From positions 1 through 64,000 of the forward strand of contig NZ_CP011120.1 of NCBI RefSeq assembly GCF_001628715.1: DNA of 64,000 bases, given 5' to 3'. Position 1 is the first letter of the stretch. The number at the start of each line of letters is the position of its first letter. The notes beneath the pieces are model-generated. The model had not been told where the DNA came from, did no database searches, and saw only the letters and a list, made by a program, of their open reading frames with translations. Shown in pieces: positions 55,059-63,618 of the stretch. Made by a program: the position numbers and the translations under genes. The stretch is from Acetobacter oryzifermentans. Its GTDB lineage: Bacteria; Pseudomonadota; Alphaproteobacteria; Acetobacterales; Acetobacteraceae.

Positions 55059-55655
55059 ATGGGTGGGCAGGAAATAGAGCAGCTTATCCGGCTTTTGGGC
55101 CGGTTGCCGGGGTTTGGCCCGCGCTCTGCGCGCAGGGTTGCGCTATATTTGCTAAAGGAGCCTCAAACCCGGCTGGCACCTTTAGCGCGCGCAATGGAGC
55201 GGGCAGGCAATGCTATAAAAACCTGCTCATCCTGCGGTAATCTGGATACGATAAACCCGTGCCATATCTGCTCTGATCCTCTGCGAGATCAGGGCCTGAT
55301 CTGTGTCGTGGAAACGGTGGGTGATTTGTGGGCGTTGGAGCGTGCGGGCGTGCATCGTGGAGTCTATCAGGTTCTAGGTGGCACATTGTCCCCACTGGCG
55401 GGAATCGGGCCAGAAGATTTGGACGTCGCTCCGCTGTTTGAAAAGCTGAACAAAGGCACGGTGCGCGAAATTATTCTGGCGCTAGGTGCCACGGTGGAAG
55501 GTGCTACCACCATGCATTGGCTCATGGATCAGCTTGCATCTTATGGTAGCGTAACTGTCAGCCGTGTTGCGCAAGGCGTGCCGATGGGTGGGGCGTTGGA
55601 TGTGCTGGATGATGGCACTTTAGCAGCAGCACTGGGCGCACGGCGCCCTGCATGA
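55059..55655 (+). CDS. recR: Recombination protein RecR
   Basis: About 198 residues. It has the HhH region LGRLPGFGPRSARRVALYLL, the four-Cys zinc finger CSSCGNLDTINPCHIC, and the Toprim part VVETVGDLWALE and GTLSPLAGIGPEDLD. It acts with RecO/RecF in gap repair. ATG 55059 and an in-frame TTG at 55050 are both possible starts. Third gene of the dnaX-ybaB-recR set. Confidence 0.95.
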   Translation: MGGQEIEQLIRLLGRLPGFGPRSARRVALYLLKEPQTRLAPLARAMERAGNAIKTCSSCGNLDTINPCHICSDPLRDQGLICVVETVGDLWALERAGVHRGVYQVLGGTLSPLAGIGPEDLDVAPLFEKLNKGTVREIILALGATVEGATTMHWLMDQLASYGSVTVSRVAQGVPMGGALDVLDDGTLAAALGARRPA

Positions 55656-55675
55656 CGATAAAGGAGGCAGACACG

Positions 55676-56476
55676 ATGCCACTGAATGGTTTTCCCATTT
55701 CGGCGGCTATTCCCCGTCGTGCATTGGTTACGGGCGGAGGCGCTCGGCTTGGCCGTGCCATAGCTCTAGGGTTGGCGCAGGCTGGATTTGATGTGGCGAT
55801 TCACTATCGCTCCGGGCAGGAAGATGCGCAGGAAACAGCCGCTGTTATTAACGCATGCGGACAAAAAAGCTGCCTGTTGCAAGCTGATCTGGCGCGGGAA
55901 GAAGGGGTAGAACCTCTGGTGCAACAGGCGTCTGCGGCCTTGGGTGGGCCGCTGGGTGTTCTGGTCAACAACGCTTCTACGTTTGAGCGGGATGAGTGGC
56001 ATAATGTCACCCGTGAAAGCTGGATGGCACACCTTAAACCCAACCTACGCGCCCCGTTTGTGCTGATGCAGCATTTTGCCAAGGCGCTGCCAGAAACGGC
56101 GCAGGGCATGGTGTTGAACATGCTGGATGAGCGCGTGTGGTCTCTTACGCCACATTTTGTCAGTTATACGGTTTCTAAAAGCGCTTTGTGGACGTTAACC
56201 CAAACAATGGCGTTAGCGCTGGCCCCCAAAGGCATACGTGTGAATGCTATAGGCCCCGGGCCAGCATTACCCAGTACGCGGCAGACAGAAGAGCAGTTTG
56301 CCCGGCAATGTGCATCTGTGCCTTTGGGGCATGGCACATCACCGCAAGAAGTTGCGCGCACTGCGCTGGCGCTGCTGGCTTTGCCCTCTGTAACAGGCCA
56401 GATGCTGGCGTTGGATGGCGGGCAGCATTTACAATGGTCCCCGGCTTTGCCTGCCGGTGCTGTATTGGAAGAATAG
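55676..56476 (+). CDS. SDR family oxidoreductase, FolM/pteridine reductase-like
   Basis: A 266-residue short-chain dehydrogenase: the glycine-rich site VTGGGARLGRAIA with an Arg suited to NADP, LVNNAS, catalytic Tyr and Lys in SYTVSKSALW, and GPGPALPSTRQ as in pteridine reductases and FolM. FolM reduces dihydromonapterin or dihydrofolate. The adjacent folB supports a pterin role. AGGAGG at 55662-55667, eight bases before the ATG at 55676, fixes the start over an ATG at 55652. Confidence 0.87.
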   Translation: MPLNGFPISAAIPRRALVTGGGARLGRAIALGLAQAGFDVAIHYRSGQEDAQETAAVINACGQKSCLLQADLAREEGVEPLVQQASAALGGPLGVLVNNASTFERDEWHNVTRESWMAHLKPNLRAPFVLMQHFAKALPETAQGMVLNMLDERVWSLTPHFVSYTVSKSALWTLTQTMALALAPKGIRVNAIGPGPALPSTRQTEEQFARQCASVPLGHGTSPQEVARTALALLALPSVTGQMLALDGGQHLQWSPALPAGAVLEE

Positions 56477-56479
56477 AAA

Positions 56480-56881
56480 ATGGCTGTTTTTGCTCCATGG
56501 GCGGATCAGCCGCCTTTGCGCCGCCTGTTTATCCGCAACATGATTCTGGATGCCAATATTGGCGTCTTTCCGCACGAACAGGGGGTATCGCAACGTATTC
56601 GCGTATCCGTTTCGTTCGGTGTGGATGATCGGACAGATCTGGAAATTGGCGCGGATGATTTGAGCCGCACAGTTTCCTATGAGCAAGTGGTTGTGCTGGT
56701 ACGCCAGATTGTGGCGGAGGGGCACGTAAGGCTGGTGGAAACGCTGGCTGAACGTATTGCCGCCGGTGTGTTGGCAGATAATCGCGTAAAGGTTGTGCGG
56801 GTACGGATTGAAAAGCTGGATGTTTTTGAAGAAATCGAAGCCGTAGGGGTGGAAATAGAAAGACGTTCAACAACTCCGTAA
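56480..56881 (+). CDS. folB: Dihydroneopterin aldolase
   Basis: The 133-residue enzyme cleaves dihydroneopterin in folate synthesis. FIRNMILDANIGVFPHEQG with VSQRIRVSV, SYEQVV, and VETLAERIA with the later VRVRIEKL follow the FolB pattern. It starts four bases after the SDR gene. No folP or folK is nearby. A terminator follows. Confidence 0.94.
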   Translation: MAVFAPWADQPPLRRLFIRNMILDANIGVFPHEQGVSQRIRVSVSFGVDDRTDLEIGADDLSRTVSYEQVVVLVRQIVAEGHVRLVETLAERIAAGVLADNRVKVVRVRIEKLDVFEEIEAVGVEIERRSTTP

Positions 56882-56901
56882 AAAATTGATGAGATCTTCA
56901 T

Positions 56902-56932
56902 AAAAAAGCCCGCCAAAAAGCGGGCTTTTTCT
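56902..56932. terminator. Bidirectional terminator between folB and the FYDLN gene
   Basis: Stem AAAAGCCCGC/GCGGGCTTTT with a 7-nt loop, A-run on the left and T-run on the right. It can serve both convergent genes. Confidence 0.93.
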
Positions 56933-56954
56933 TTGCTGTGTTTATGGCAGCAGA

Positions 56955-57290
56955 TCAGGAATCGTGTTCGTCCGAATCCGTGCTGACATCAATATCGGAG
57001 CTGATGTCATCATCATCGTCATCATCCAGATCGGCGGTATCTTCTAGTACGTCATCGGCATCTGTATCCGCATCTGTATCCAGGTCAATATCGTCTTCAC
57101 TGGTTTTTTTGGCGGGAGCTGCCGTTATCGGGGTGCTGGACAGAGTATCAGAATTCCGGCGCAAACGGGGCACCAGTGGGGGCTGTTCCGTGCCACATTT
57201 GGGGCATACGGCAGGAGTGCGGTTTAGATCATAAAAATGGGCACCGCAGGAGACGCAGACGCGTTTGGTGCCGAGATCGGGCTGAGACAT
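56955..57290 (-). CDS. FYDLN acid domain protein (TIGR02300)
   Basis: A 111-residue alphaproteobacterial protein of unknown role. The N-terminal third has the conserved GTKRVCVSCGAHFYDLNRTPAVCPKCG, two CXXC pairs that likely bind zinc. The rest is a low-complexity acidic tail rich in Asp with Thr and Ser (TDADTDADD, DLDDDDDDD), which suits binding of basic proteins or RNA-binding partners. It lies between two operons, convergent with folB and divergent from aroA. Confidence 0.92.
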   Translation of the reverse strand: MSQPDLGTKRVCVSCGAHFYDLNRTPAVCPKCGTEQPPLVPRLRRNSDTLSSTPITAAPAKKTSEDDIDLDTDADTDADDVLEDTADLDDDDDDDISSDIDVSTDSDEHDS

Positions 57291-57533
57291 CTTGCTACCT
57301 GTCGATCCTGAGCAGTCAGATTGGGGGGCACAGATGCCCCGGAAAGAAGGACGGTCCCCTCCCGCAACACGGGGTGGAATCGAACCAGACTATAAGGCGA
57401 CGCCAAATGCCATTGTGTTTTGTGTCCTGTCAAACCCGACTTGCAGAACAAATGCATTTTCTGGCAGCAGAAAGCAGTTTTTATGGTTTCTGGCGGATTG
57501 ACTTGCCGCCCCACACGCCGGAATGAACAAGGT

Positions 57534-58883
57534 ATGACACAGCAGACCACATCTTCTACTCGCCCATTACGGGTTTCTCGTGCTCCGGCTTCTCTTTCTG
57601 GTTCCATCCGGGTGCCGGGCGATAAGTCTATTAGCCATCGTGCCCTCATGTTTGCCTCCCTTGCCAAAGGGACCACGCATATTTCCGGCCTGTTGGAAGG
57701 TGAGGATGTGTTGTGCACGGCCGCAGCCATGCGTGCATTGGGCGCAGATGCCGTGCAAGAAGGCCCTGGCCAGTGGCGTGTAAGCGGGCCGGGTGTCGGC
57801 CAGCTTCAAGAGCCGAATAACGTGTTGGATATGGGCAATTCGGGCACAGCAGCTCGTTTACTGTCCGGCATTTTGGCCAGCCACGGCATGACATCCGTGA
57901 TGACGGGTGATGCCAGCCTGCGCCGCAGACCCATGAAGCGCGTTATGGACCCACTGGCAGGCACTGGGGCCACATTCCTTGCGCGTGAGGGTGGCCGTTT
58001 ACCCATGGCTATTCGCGGCTTGGCAGATCCTAAGCCTCTGGATTACCGTCTTCCCGTTGCTTCTGCTCAGGTTAAGTCTGCTGTATTGTTGGCTGGGCTG
58101 AATGCAGTGGGGGAAACCCGCGTAGAAGAACCAGTTGCCACGCGTGATCATACGGAAAATATGCTGCGCCATTTTGGGGCAGAAGTTTCCGTAGAAAAAA
58201 CGCCAGAAGGTGGCCGGATTATTCGTTTGCAGGGGCGGCCCAACCTTGTGGCGCGTGATGTTGCTGTGCCGGGAGATCCTTCCTCCGCTGCTTTCCCGCT
58301 TGTTGCCGCACTGTTGGTGGCTGGGTCTGATATCACCATTTTTGGCATAGGGCTCAATCCGTTGCGAACCGGGTTGTTTACCACATTGCAGGAAATGGGT
58401 GCGCAGCTTGAAATCCTGAATGCACGCATAGAAGGCGGAGAACCCGTGGGGGATTTGCATGTGCGGGCTTCTGCTCTCAAGGGCGTGGAGGTGCCGCCAG
58501 AACGTGCGCCTTCCATGATTGATGAATACCCGGTGTTGGCTGTTGCGGCGGCCTATGCCTCTGGTGTTTCACGCTTTTGCGGGGTGGAAGAACTGCGGGT
58601 GAAGGAAAGTGACCGTCTGGCCGCAACCGTAGCACTGTTGGAAAACAACGGAGTCCGCACCGCAGTGGAAGGGAATGACATGGTTGTGTACGGCACGGCT
58701 GGGCATATTCCCGGTGGCGGCAAGGTGGAAACCCACATGGATCATCGTTTGGCCATGAGCGCTTCTGTTATGGGGCTTGTTGCCGAAAAACCTGTGGAAA
58801 TTGATGACACCTCTTTTATCGAAACCAGCTTTCCGCAGTATTTGGATCTGATGAACAGCATTGGCGCGGGGTTTGTAGCATGA
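57534..58883 (+). CDS. aroA: 3-Phosphoshikimate 1-carboxyvinyltransferase (EPSP synthase)
   Basis: The 449-residue enzyme joins shikimate 3-phosphate and PEP in aromatic amino acid synthesis. It has the substrate block VPGDKSISHRALMFASLAKG, LDMGNSGTAARLLSG, the central VPGDPSSAAFPLVAALL and the late EELRVKESDRLAA and THMDHRLAMS. LDMGNSGTAAR, with Ala after the Thr, is the class II arrangement known for lower glyphosate sensitivity. The start at 57534 gives the family N-terminus. It overlaps cmk by 4 nt. Confidence 0.96.
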   Translation: MTQQTTSSTRPLRVSRAPASLSGSIRVPGDKSISHRALMFASLAKGTTHISGLLEGEDVLCTAAAMRALGADAVQEGPGQWRVSGPGVGQLQEPNNVLDMGNSGTAARLLSGILASHGMTSVMTGDASLRRRPMKRVMDPLAGTGATFLAREGGRLPMAIRGLADPKPLDYRLPVASAQVKSAVLLAGLNAVGETRVEEPVATRDHTENMLRHFGAEVSVEKTPEGGRIIRLQGRPNLVARDVAVPGDPSSAAFPLVAALLVAGSDITIFGIGLNPLRTGLFTTLQEMGAQLEILNARIEGGEPVGDLHVRASALKGVEVPPERAPSMIDEYPVLAVAAAYASGVSRFCGVEELRVKESDRLAATVALLENNGVRTAVEGNDMVVYGTAGHIPGGGKVETHMDHRLAMSASVMGLVAEKPVEIDDTSFIETSFPQYLDLMNSIGAGFVA

Positions 58884-59533
58884 CGCGAGGCGGCCCAGTT
58901 ATTGCAGTAGATGGCCCTGCCGCAGCAGGTAAGGGCACTTTGGCGCGCAGATTGGCAGAAGCTCTGCACCTGCCGTATCTGGATACAGGCTTGCTCTACC
59001 GTGCTGTCGGGCGTTTGGCGCTAGATGCGAGACAGGACCCAGCCTCTCCCGCGCAGGAATTTGCTGCACGTTTGTTGCCAGAAGATTTGGAAAGAACGGA
59101 TCTACGCACCCCGTTGGTAGCGCAAGCCGCCAGCAAGGTGGCAGGGCAGCCAGAAGTGCGCGCCGCTTTGGTGGAAACGCAGCGCCGGTTTGCGCAGGCA
59201 AAAGGGGCTGTGCTGGATGGGCGGGATATTGGCACCGCTATTTTTCCGGATGCAGACGTAAAACTGTTTATTACGGCATCTCCCAGCACGCGGGCTTTGC
59301 GCCGTTTTTTGCAGCTTGGTGGTGACCGGAATGCTCCAGATGCCCCAACCCGTATAGCAGAACTGGAAGATGCCTTACGCACTCGGGACGATGCAGATGC
59401 CGGGCGTGCATCTGCTCCCATGCTTGTGGCGGATGACGCATATGTGATTGAGACAGATACGCTGGAAGCAGATGCCGTTTTGGCAAAAGCATTGCAGATC
59501 GTACGGGAACGACTCGCTGGAATCTCAGAATAA
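58880..59533 (+). CDS. cmk: Cytidylate kinase
   Basis: The 217-residue P-loop kinase phosphorylates CMP and dCMP. It has the ATP site AVDGPAAAGKGTLARRLA, the CMP block YLDTGLLYRAVG and DGRDIGTAIFPDADVKLF, and a C-terminal lid with DAPTRIAELEDAL. It starts inside the aroA stop (ATGA) and precedes rpsA; aroA-cmk-rpsA is a conserved order. Confidence 0.96.
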   Translation: MTRGGPVIAVDGPAAAGKGTLARRLAEALHLPYLDTGLLYRAVGRLALDARQDPASPAQEFAARLLPEDLERTDLRTPLVAQAASKVAGQPEVRAALVETQRRFAQAKGAVLDGRDIGTAIFPDADVKLFITASPSTRALRRFLQLGGDRNAPDAPTRIAELEDALRTRDDADAGRASAPMLVADDAYVIETDTLEADAVLAKALQIVRERLAGISE

Positions 59534-59817
59534 AAATTCTGCGAAAGTGTGTTCGAGCGGTTGCGCAATACCGTTTTTCTGGCAGTTTTCAGGCTGTGCA
59601 CGGGTGGTTTGTATTGACAAGCGGCCTGTGGACAGTGTCTGTGCAGAATCAAACACTGCGTACCATGCAGGTTTGTTTTTATTTTGATTTGAGGCTTGGC
59701 AAAAAGGCTACAGGGGATGGCCCCTATAGGCGCGCCAAGTAAGCCGTGCCGCAGGATGCGGGGCGCAGGAATAGCTTGTTTGCCCATTGCAGGCAGGCCC
59801 AAGGTTAACAGTTACAC

Positions 59818-61536
59818 ATGGCTTCAGCCACAACCCAGACTGCGGATCATTTCCGCGGTGAAGATTTTGCAACCCTTCTGGACGAAACCCTTGGCCGGGA
59901 TTCGGGCTTTGATGGCTCCGTTGTTCGCGGCCGCGTTGTTCGTCTGACCGATGATTACGCCATTGTTGATGTCGGCCTGAAAAGTGAAGGCCGCGTTGCT
60001 CTGCGTGAATTTGCACCTCAGGGTGTAAAGCCGGAAGTTAAGCCCGGCGATATCGTTGAACTATATGTTGAGCGGTATGAAGATCGCGATGGCAGCATCG
60101 TGCTTTCCCGTGAAAAAGCACGTCGTGAAGAAGCTTGGACCAGCCTGGAAAAGGCTTTCGAAGCCAATCACCGCGTCAACGGCACCATTTATGGCCGTGT
60201 GAAGGGTGGCTTCACAGTTGATCTGGGTGGCGCCATGGCGTTCCTGCCCGGCAGCCAGGTGGATATCCGCCCTGTGCGTGATGTTAGCCCGCTGATGGGT
60301 GTGCCCCAGCCGTTCCAGATTCTGAAAATGGATCGCGCTCGTGGCAACATCGTTGTGTCTCGCCGTGCCGTTCTGGAAGAAACGCGTGCTGAACAGCGCA
60401 GCGAACTGATCCAGGGCCTGACGGAAGGCATGATTCTGGATGGCGTGGTCAAGAACATCACCGATTACGGTGCGTTCGTTGATCTGGGCGGCGTTGACGG
60501 CCTGCTGCATGTGACCGACATTGCATGGAAGCGCATCAACCATCCGTCTGAAGCTCTGCAGATTGGCCAGCCAGTGCGCGTGCAGGTTATCCGCTTCAAC
60601 CCGGAAACGCAGCGTATCTCCCTTGGCATGAAGCAGCTTGAAGCTGATCCGTGGGAAAATGTTGCCCTGAAGTACCCACCGGGTGCTCGCTTCACGGGCC
60701 GCGTGACCAACATCACCGATTACGGCGCATTTGTTGAGCTGGAACCGGGTGTTGAAGGTCTGGTGCACGTGTCCGAAATGTCTTGGACGAAAAAGAACGT
60801 CCATCCGGGCAAGATCGTCGCAACCTCTCAGGAAGTGGATGTGATGGTTCTGGATGTGGACAGCGCCAAGCGCCGCATTTCTCTGGGCCTCAAGCAGGTT
60901 CAGCGCAACCCGTGGGAGCAGTTCGCGGAAGAGCACAAAGTTGGCTCCACCGTAGAAGGCGAAATCCGCAACATCACCGAGTTCGGCCTGTTCATCGGTT
61001 TGTCTGCAGACATCGACGGCATGGTTCACATGTCCGACCTGTCTTGGGACGAAGCGGGCGAAGAAGCCATGAAGCATTACGAAAAGGGCCAGGTTGTCAA
61101 AGCCAAGGTTCTGGACGTGGATGTGGAAAAAGAACGTATCTCTCTGGGCATCAAGCAGCTTCAGGAAGATCCGGCAGCCGATGCGCTTGCCAGCGTTCAG
61201 AAGGGCTCCATCGTAACCTGCATCGTGACCGCTGTTCAGACGAACGGTATCGAAGTGAAGGTTGACGATGTTCTGACCGGCTTTATCCGCCGCGCTGAAC
61301 TGGCCCGTGATAAGGCAGAACAGCGTCCGGAACGCTTTGCTGTTGGCGAACGCGTGGATGCAAAGATCATCTCTGTTGATCGTGCAGCCCGCAAGCTGGC
61401 CCTGACCATTAAGGGCCGTGAAGTGGAAGAAGACAAGCAGGCCATTAACGAATACGGTTCTGCTGATAGCGGCGCTTCCTTGGGTGATATCCTGGGTGCA
61501 GCTATCCGTCGTCGTAATACAGACGGCGAAGACTAA
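59818..61536 (+). CDS. rpsA: 30S ribosomal protein S1
   Basis: A 572-residue mRNA-binding protein of the 30S subunit. Six S1 (OB-fold) repeats are visible through the recurring pattern VKNITDYGAFVDLGGVDGL, VTNITDYGAFVELEPGVEGL and NITEFGLFIGLSADIDGM, with the first two diverged. The 284-bp gap after cmk is gene-free and probably holds its own promoter and leader; S1 often controls its own translation there. Two hairpins follow the gene. A 495-codon frame on the opposite strand is a by-product of codon bias. Confidence 0.98.
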   Translation: MASATTQTADHFRGEDFATLLDETLGRDSGFDGSVVRGRVVRLTDDYAIVDVGLKSEGRVALREFAPQGVKPEVKPGDIVELYVERYEDRDGSIVLSREKARREEAWTSLEKAFEANHRVNGTIYGRVKGGFTVDLGGAMAFLPGSQVDIRPVRDVSPLMGVPQPFQILKMDRARGNIVVSRRAVLEETRAEQRSELIQGLTEGMILDGVVKNITDYGAFVDLGGVDGLLHVTDIAWKRINHPSEALQIGQPVRVQVIRFNPETQRISLGMKQLEADPWENVALKYPPGARFTGRVTNITDYGAFVELEPGVEGLVHVSEMSWTKKNVHPGKIVATSQEVDVMVLDVDSAKRRISLGLKQVQRNPWEQFAEEHKVGSTVEGEIRNITEFGLFIGLSADIDGMVHMSDLSWDEAGEEAMKHYEKGQVVKAKVLDVDVEKERISLGIKQLQEDPAADALASVQKGSIVTCIVTAVQTNGIEVKVDDVLTGFIRRAELARDKAEQRPERFAVGERVDAKIISVDRAARKLALTIKGREVEEDKQAINEYGSADSGASLGDILGAAIRRRNTDGED

Positions 61537-61546
61537 TTGTTCAGCC

Positions 61547-61582
61547 ATAAAGGGGCGGTCTGGCTGCTCCTTTATGTTTTTT
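61547..61582 (+). terminator. First terminator after rpsA
   Basis: Stem ATAAAGGGGC/GCTCCTTTAT (one mismatch) followed by a T-run, 10 nt past the rpsA stop. Confidence 0.8.
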
Positions 61583-61600
61583 GAACATTACGTTTTAAGA

Positions 61601-61631
61601 GAATGGCGTCGGTTTCCGGCGCCATTTTTTT
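61601..61631 (+). terminator. Second terminator after rpsA
   Basis: Stem AATGGCG/CGCCATT with an 11-nt loop followed by seven T. It lies 25 nt after the first hairpin. Confidence 0.8.
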
Positions 61632-61739
61632 GTGCTGTGCCGTGTTGTGATGAGAGTTACGGATAGAAATTACGCGGATATCCGCCAATCTGTGCCACAC
61701 TGTGCTTCAGATTCATCAAAGAACTGGAGACACAACGGA

Positions 61740-63002
61740 ATGGTGCGCAGGAACATAACGCTGAATCAAAAATCACTCAGCCCTATAATCAGCTCAAAAC
61801 TTGCACGTCGGCATCTGCTTGTAGCCGGTGGCATAGGGTTAGGTCTGGCATTTTCCCGCGCAGCGCGTGCAGTGTCGAGAGCTATTGTGCAAACCGGGAT
61901 GCATGGTGATCAGGGTTATGAATCCGCTGGGTCGTTCGAGATTGTGGCAGAGTTTTATGGGCCGGGGCCATCAGGCATTGTTGTTACGGATAATGGCCGT
62001 ATTTTTGTGGGCTTTCCGCGGCATGCCATCAACCACAAAGGGGCTACGCTGGCAGAGTTGGTAAACGGCCATCTTGTTCCGTGGCCAAGCGCTGCGCTGA
62101 GCATGCCATCAGATGCACCTCCGGCAGAACGCCTTCTTTCCATCCACGGTATGACACAGGATACGCGCGGTTTTATCTGGGCGATTGATGACGGCAAATT
62201 GGCTGGCTTACCTTTGCAGCCGGGGGCTGCAAAAATTGTCTGTTTTGATCCTGCTACCAATAAATTGGTGCGTTCTATCGTTCTCAAATCACCGGCTTTG
62301 TTGCCTGATAGCCATATGAATGATTTGCGGGTGGATCTTACGCATGGGGCGGAAGGAAGTGTTTACGTGACCGATAGTTCCTTCGGCCATAGCCCGGCTT
62401 TGGTGGTGGTGGATATTGCCACAGGACAGCAAAAGCGCGTGTTGGGGAAGCATCCATCCATACAGGCAGAAGCAGGTTTTATGGCCGTGGTGGAAGGGCT
62501 GCCGCTCAAATATGATCCCGCGCAAAAACCCAAATTTGTTACCGGCGGGGTAGACGGCATTACTCTAAGCCCAGATTCCAGTCGTGTATTTTATTCACCT
62601 CTTACCAGCCGCCGCTTGTATAGTCTGCCAACGGCTTTGTTGTCTGATATGTCTGCCTCAGAAAGTACTTTGGCTGCTGCGGTAAAGGATGAAGGGGAGA
62701 AAGGCGTTGCGGATGGTCTGGCAACAGATGCACAAGGGCGCATTTACACCACCAATTTCGAGCATGACGCTATTTTCCGCCGCAATACCGATGGTTCTAT
62801 GGAACTCATGGTGCATGACCCGCGCGTGCTTTCCCCAGATGGTATTTTTTGCACGCAAACCCATGTTTACTGCACGTTGGGGCAATGGAATCGGCTTGCC
62901 GGGTTTCATGATGGCAAAGATGAACGCCAACCACCGTATTTGCTGATTCGTTTCCCTATCCAGGGGCCACCTGTCAGTTCCGCAGAACCGGCAGGTGGTT
63001 AA
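61740..63002 (+). CDS. Exported yellow/major-royal-jelly-like beta-propeller protein
   Basis: A protein of about 420 residues. A basic start with ARRHLL and a hydrophobic stretch (VAGGIGLGLAFSRAARA) form a signal peptide, possibly twin-arginine. The body has the MRJP/yellow family blocks RIFVGFPRH, AIDDGKLAG, HMNDLRVDLTHG with VYVTDSSF, GGVDGITLSPDSSRVFYSPLTSRRLY and VADGLATDAQGRIYTTNFEHDAI. Insect relatives include dopachrome-converting enzymes; bacterial members have no settled function. The ATG at 61740 places the signal peptide best. An inverted CCACCTG/CAGGTGG lies at its 3' end. Confidence 0.87.
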   Translation: MVRRNITLNQKSLSPIISSKLARRHLLVAGGIGLGLAFSRAARAVSRAIVQTGMHGDQGYESAGSFEIVAEFYGPGPSGIVVTDNGRIFVGFPRHAINHKGATLAELVNGHLVPWPSAALSMPSDAPPAERLLSIHGMTQDTRGFIWAIDDGKLAGLPLQPGAAKIVCFDPATNKLVRSIVLKSPALLPDSHMNDLRVDLTHGAEGSVYVTDSSFGHSPALVVVDIATGQQKRVLGKHPSIQAEAGFMAVVEGLPLKYDPAQKPKFVTGGVDGITLSPDSSRVFYSPLTSRRLYSLPTALLSDMSASESTLAAAVKDEGEKGVADGLATDAQGRIYTTNFEHDAIFRRNTDGSMELMVHDPRVLSPDGIFCTQTHVYCTLGQWNRLAGFHDGKDERQPPYLLIRFPIQGPPVSSAEPAGG

Positions 63003-63018
63003 TCCGAAATGCGGTTGT

Positions 63019-63618
63019 TTAGCTCAAGCACGCTTTTTTAAAGGCATCAAACGCGCGGGCACGGTGGCTGATTGCATTTTTTTCTGTATCAGCCATTTCT
63101 GCAAAGGTACGGGTTTCGCCTTCGGGGGCAAAAATGGGATCATACCCATGGCCATGCGTGCCGCGTGGTGGCCAGACAATCTGGCCATCTATACGGCCTT
63201 CAAAGCTTTCCGTACGGCCGTCAGGCAGAGCCAGACACAGCACACAAATAAACCATGCGTTGCGTTTGCCTTGGCCAATACCTTCTTCAATACGCGCCAT
63301 AGCCCCAGCAAAATCTTTGTTGGGGCCAGCCCAGCGGGCAGAATAAATGCCCGGCGCGCTATCTAGAGCTGCTACGCATAGCCCAGAATCATCGGCCAGT
63401 GCTGGCAGGTTGGCAGCTTTGGCTGCGGCTAAGGCCTTAATGGCAGCGTTGCCAGTAAAGGTGGTGGCCGTTTCCTCTGGTTCTGGCAGGTTTAGCGCAC
63501 CAGCAGAAACAACCTTGATGCCAAAATCAGCCAGCAGCGTGGCAAATTCTGCCAGCTTGCCAGCATTGTGCGTGGCAAGCACAAGGGTGCTGCCACGTTC
63601 TAGTTTTATAGAATTCAT
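63019..63618 (-). CDS. rdgB: XTP/dITP diphosphatase
   Basis: The 199-residue Ham1-family pyrophosphatase removes deaminated purine nucleotides. It has [12 protein letters not shown] at the start, [33 protein letters not shown] and a C-terminal [11 protein letters not shown]. It overlaps rph by 4 nt (ATGA). The rph-rdgB order is common in alphaproteobacteria. Confidence 0.97.
   Translation of the reverse strand: MNSIKLERGSTLVLATHNAGKLAEFATLLADFGIKVVSAGALNLPEPEETATTFTGNAAIKALAAAKAANLPALADDSGLCVAALDSAPGIYSARWAGPNKDFAGAMARIEEGIGQGKRNAWFICVLCLALPDGRTESFEGRIDGQIVWPPRGTHGHGYDPIFAPEGETRTFAEMADTEKNAISHRARAFDAFKKACLS

Noticed and set aside
57355..57400. A tRNA-like T-loop (GGTTCGATTCC on the minus strand)
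   Set aside because: Only about three base pairs of the T-stem form, and no anticodon or acceptor arm can be drawn.
60061..61548. A 495-codon frame opposite rpsA
   Set aside because: It is an exact shadow of the strongly codon-biased rpsA gene and has no recognisable domain or start signal.
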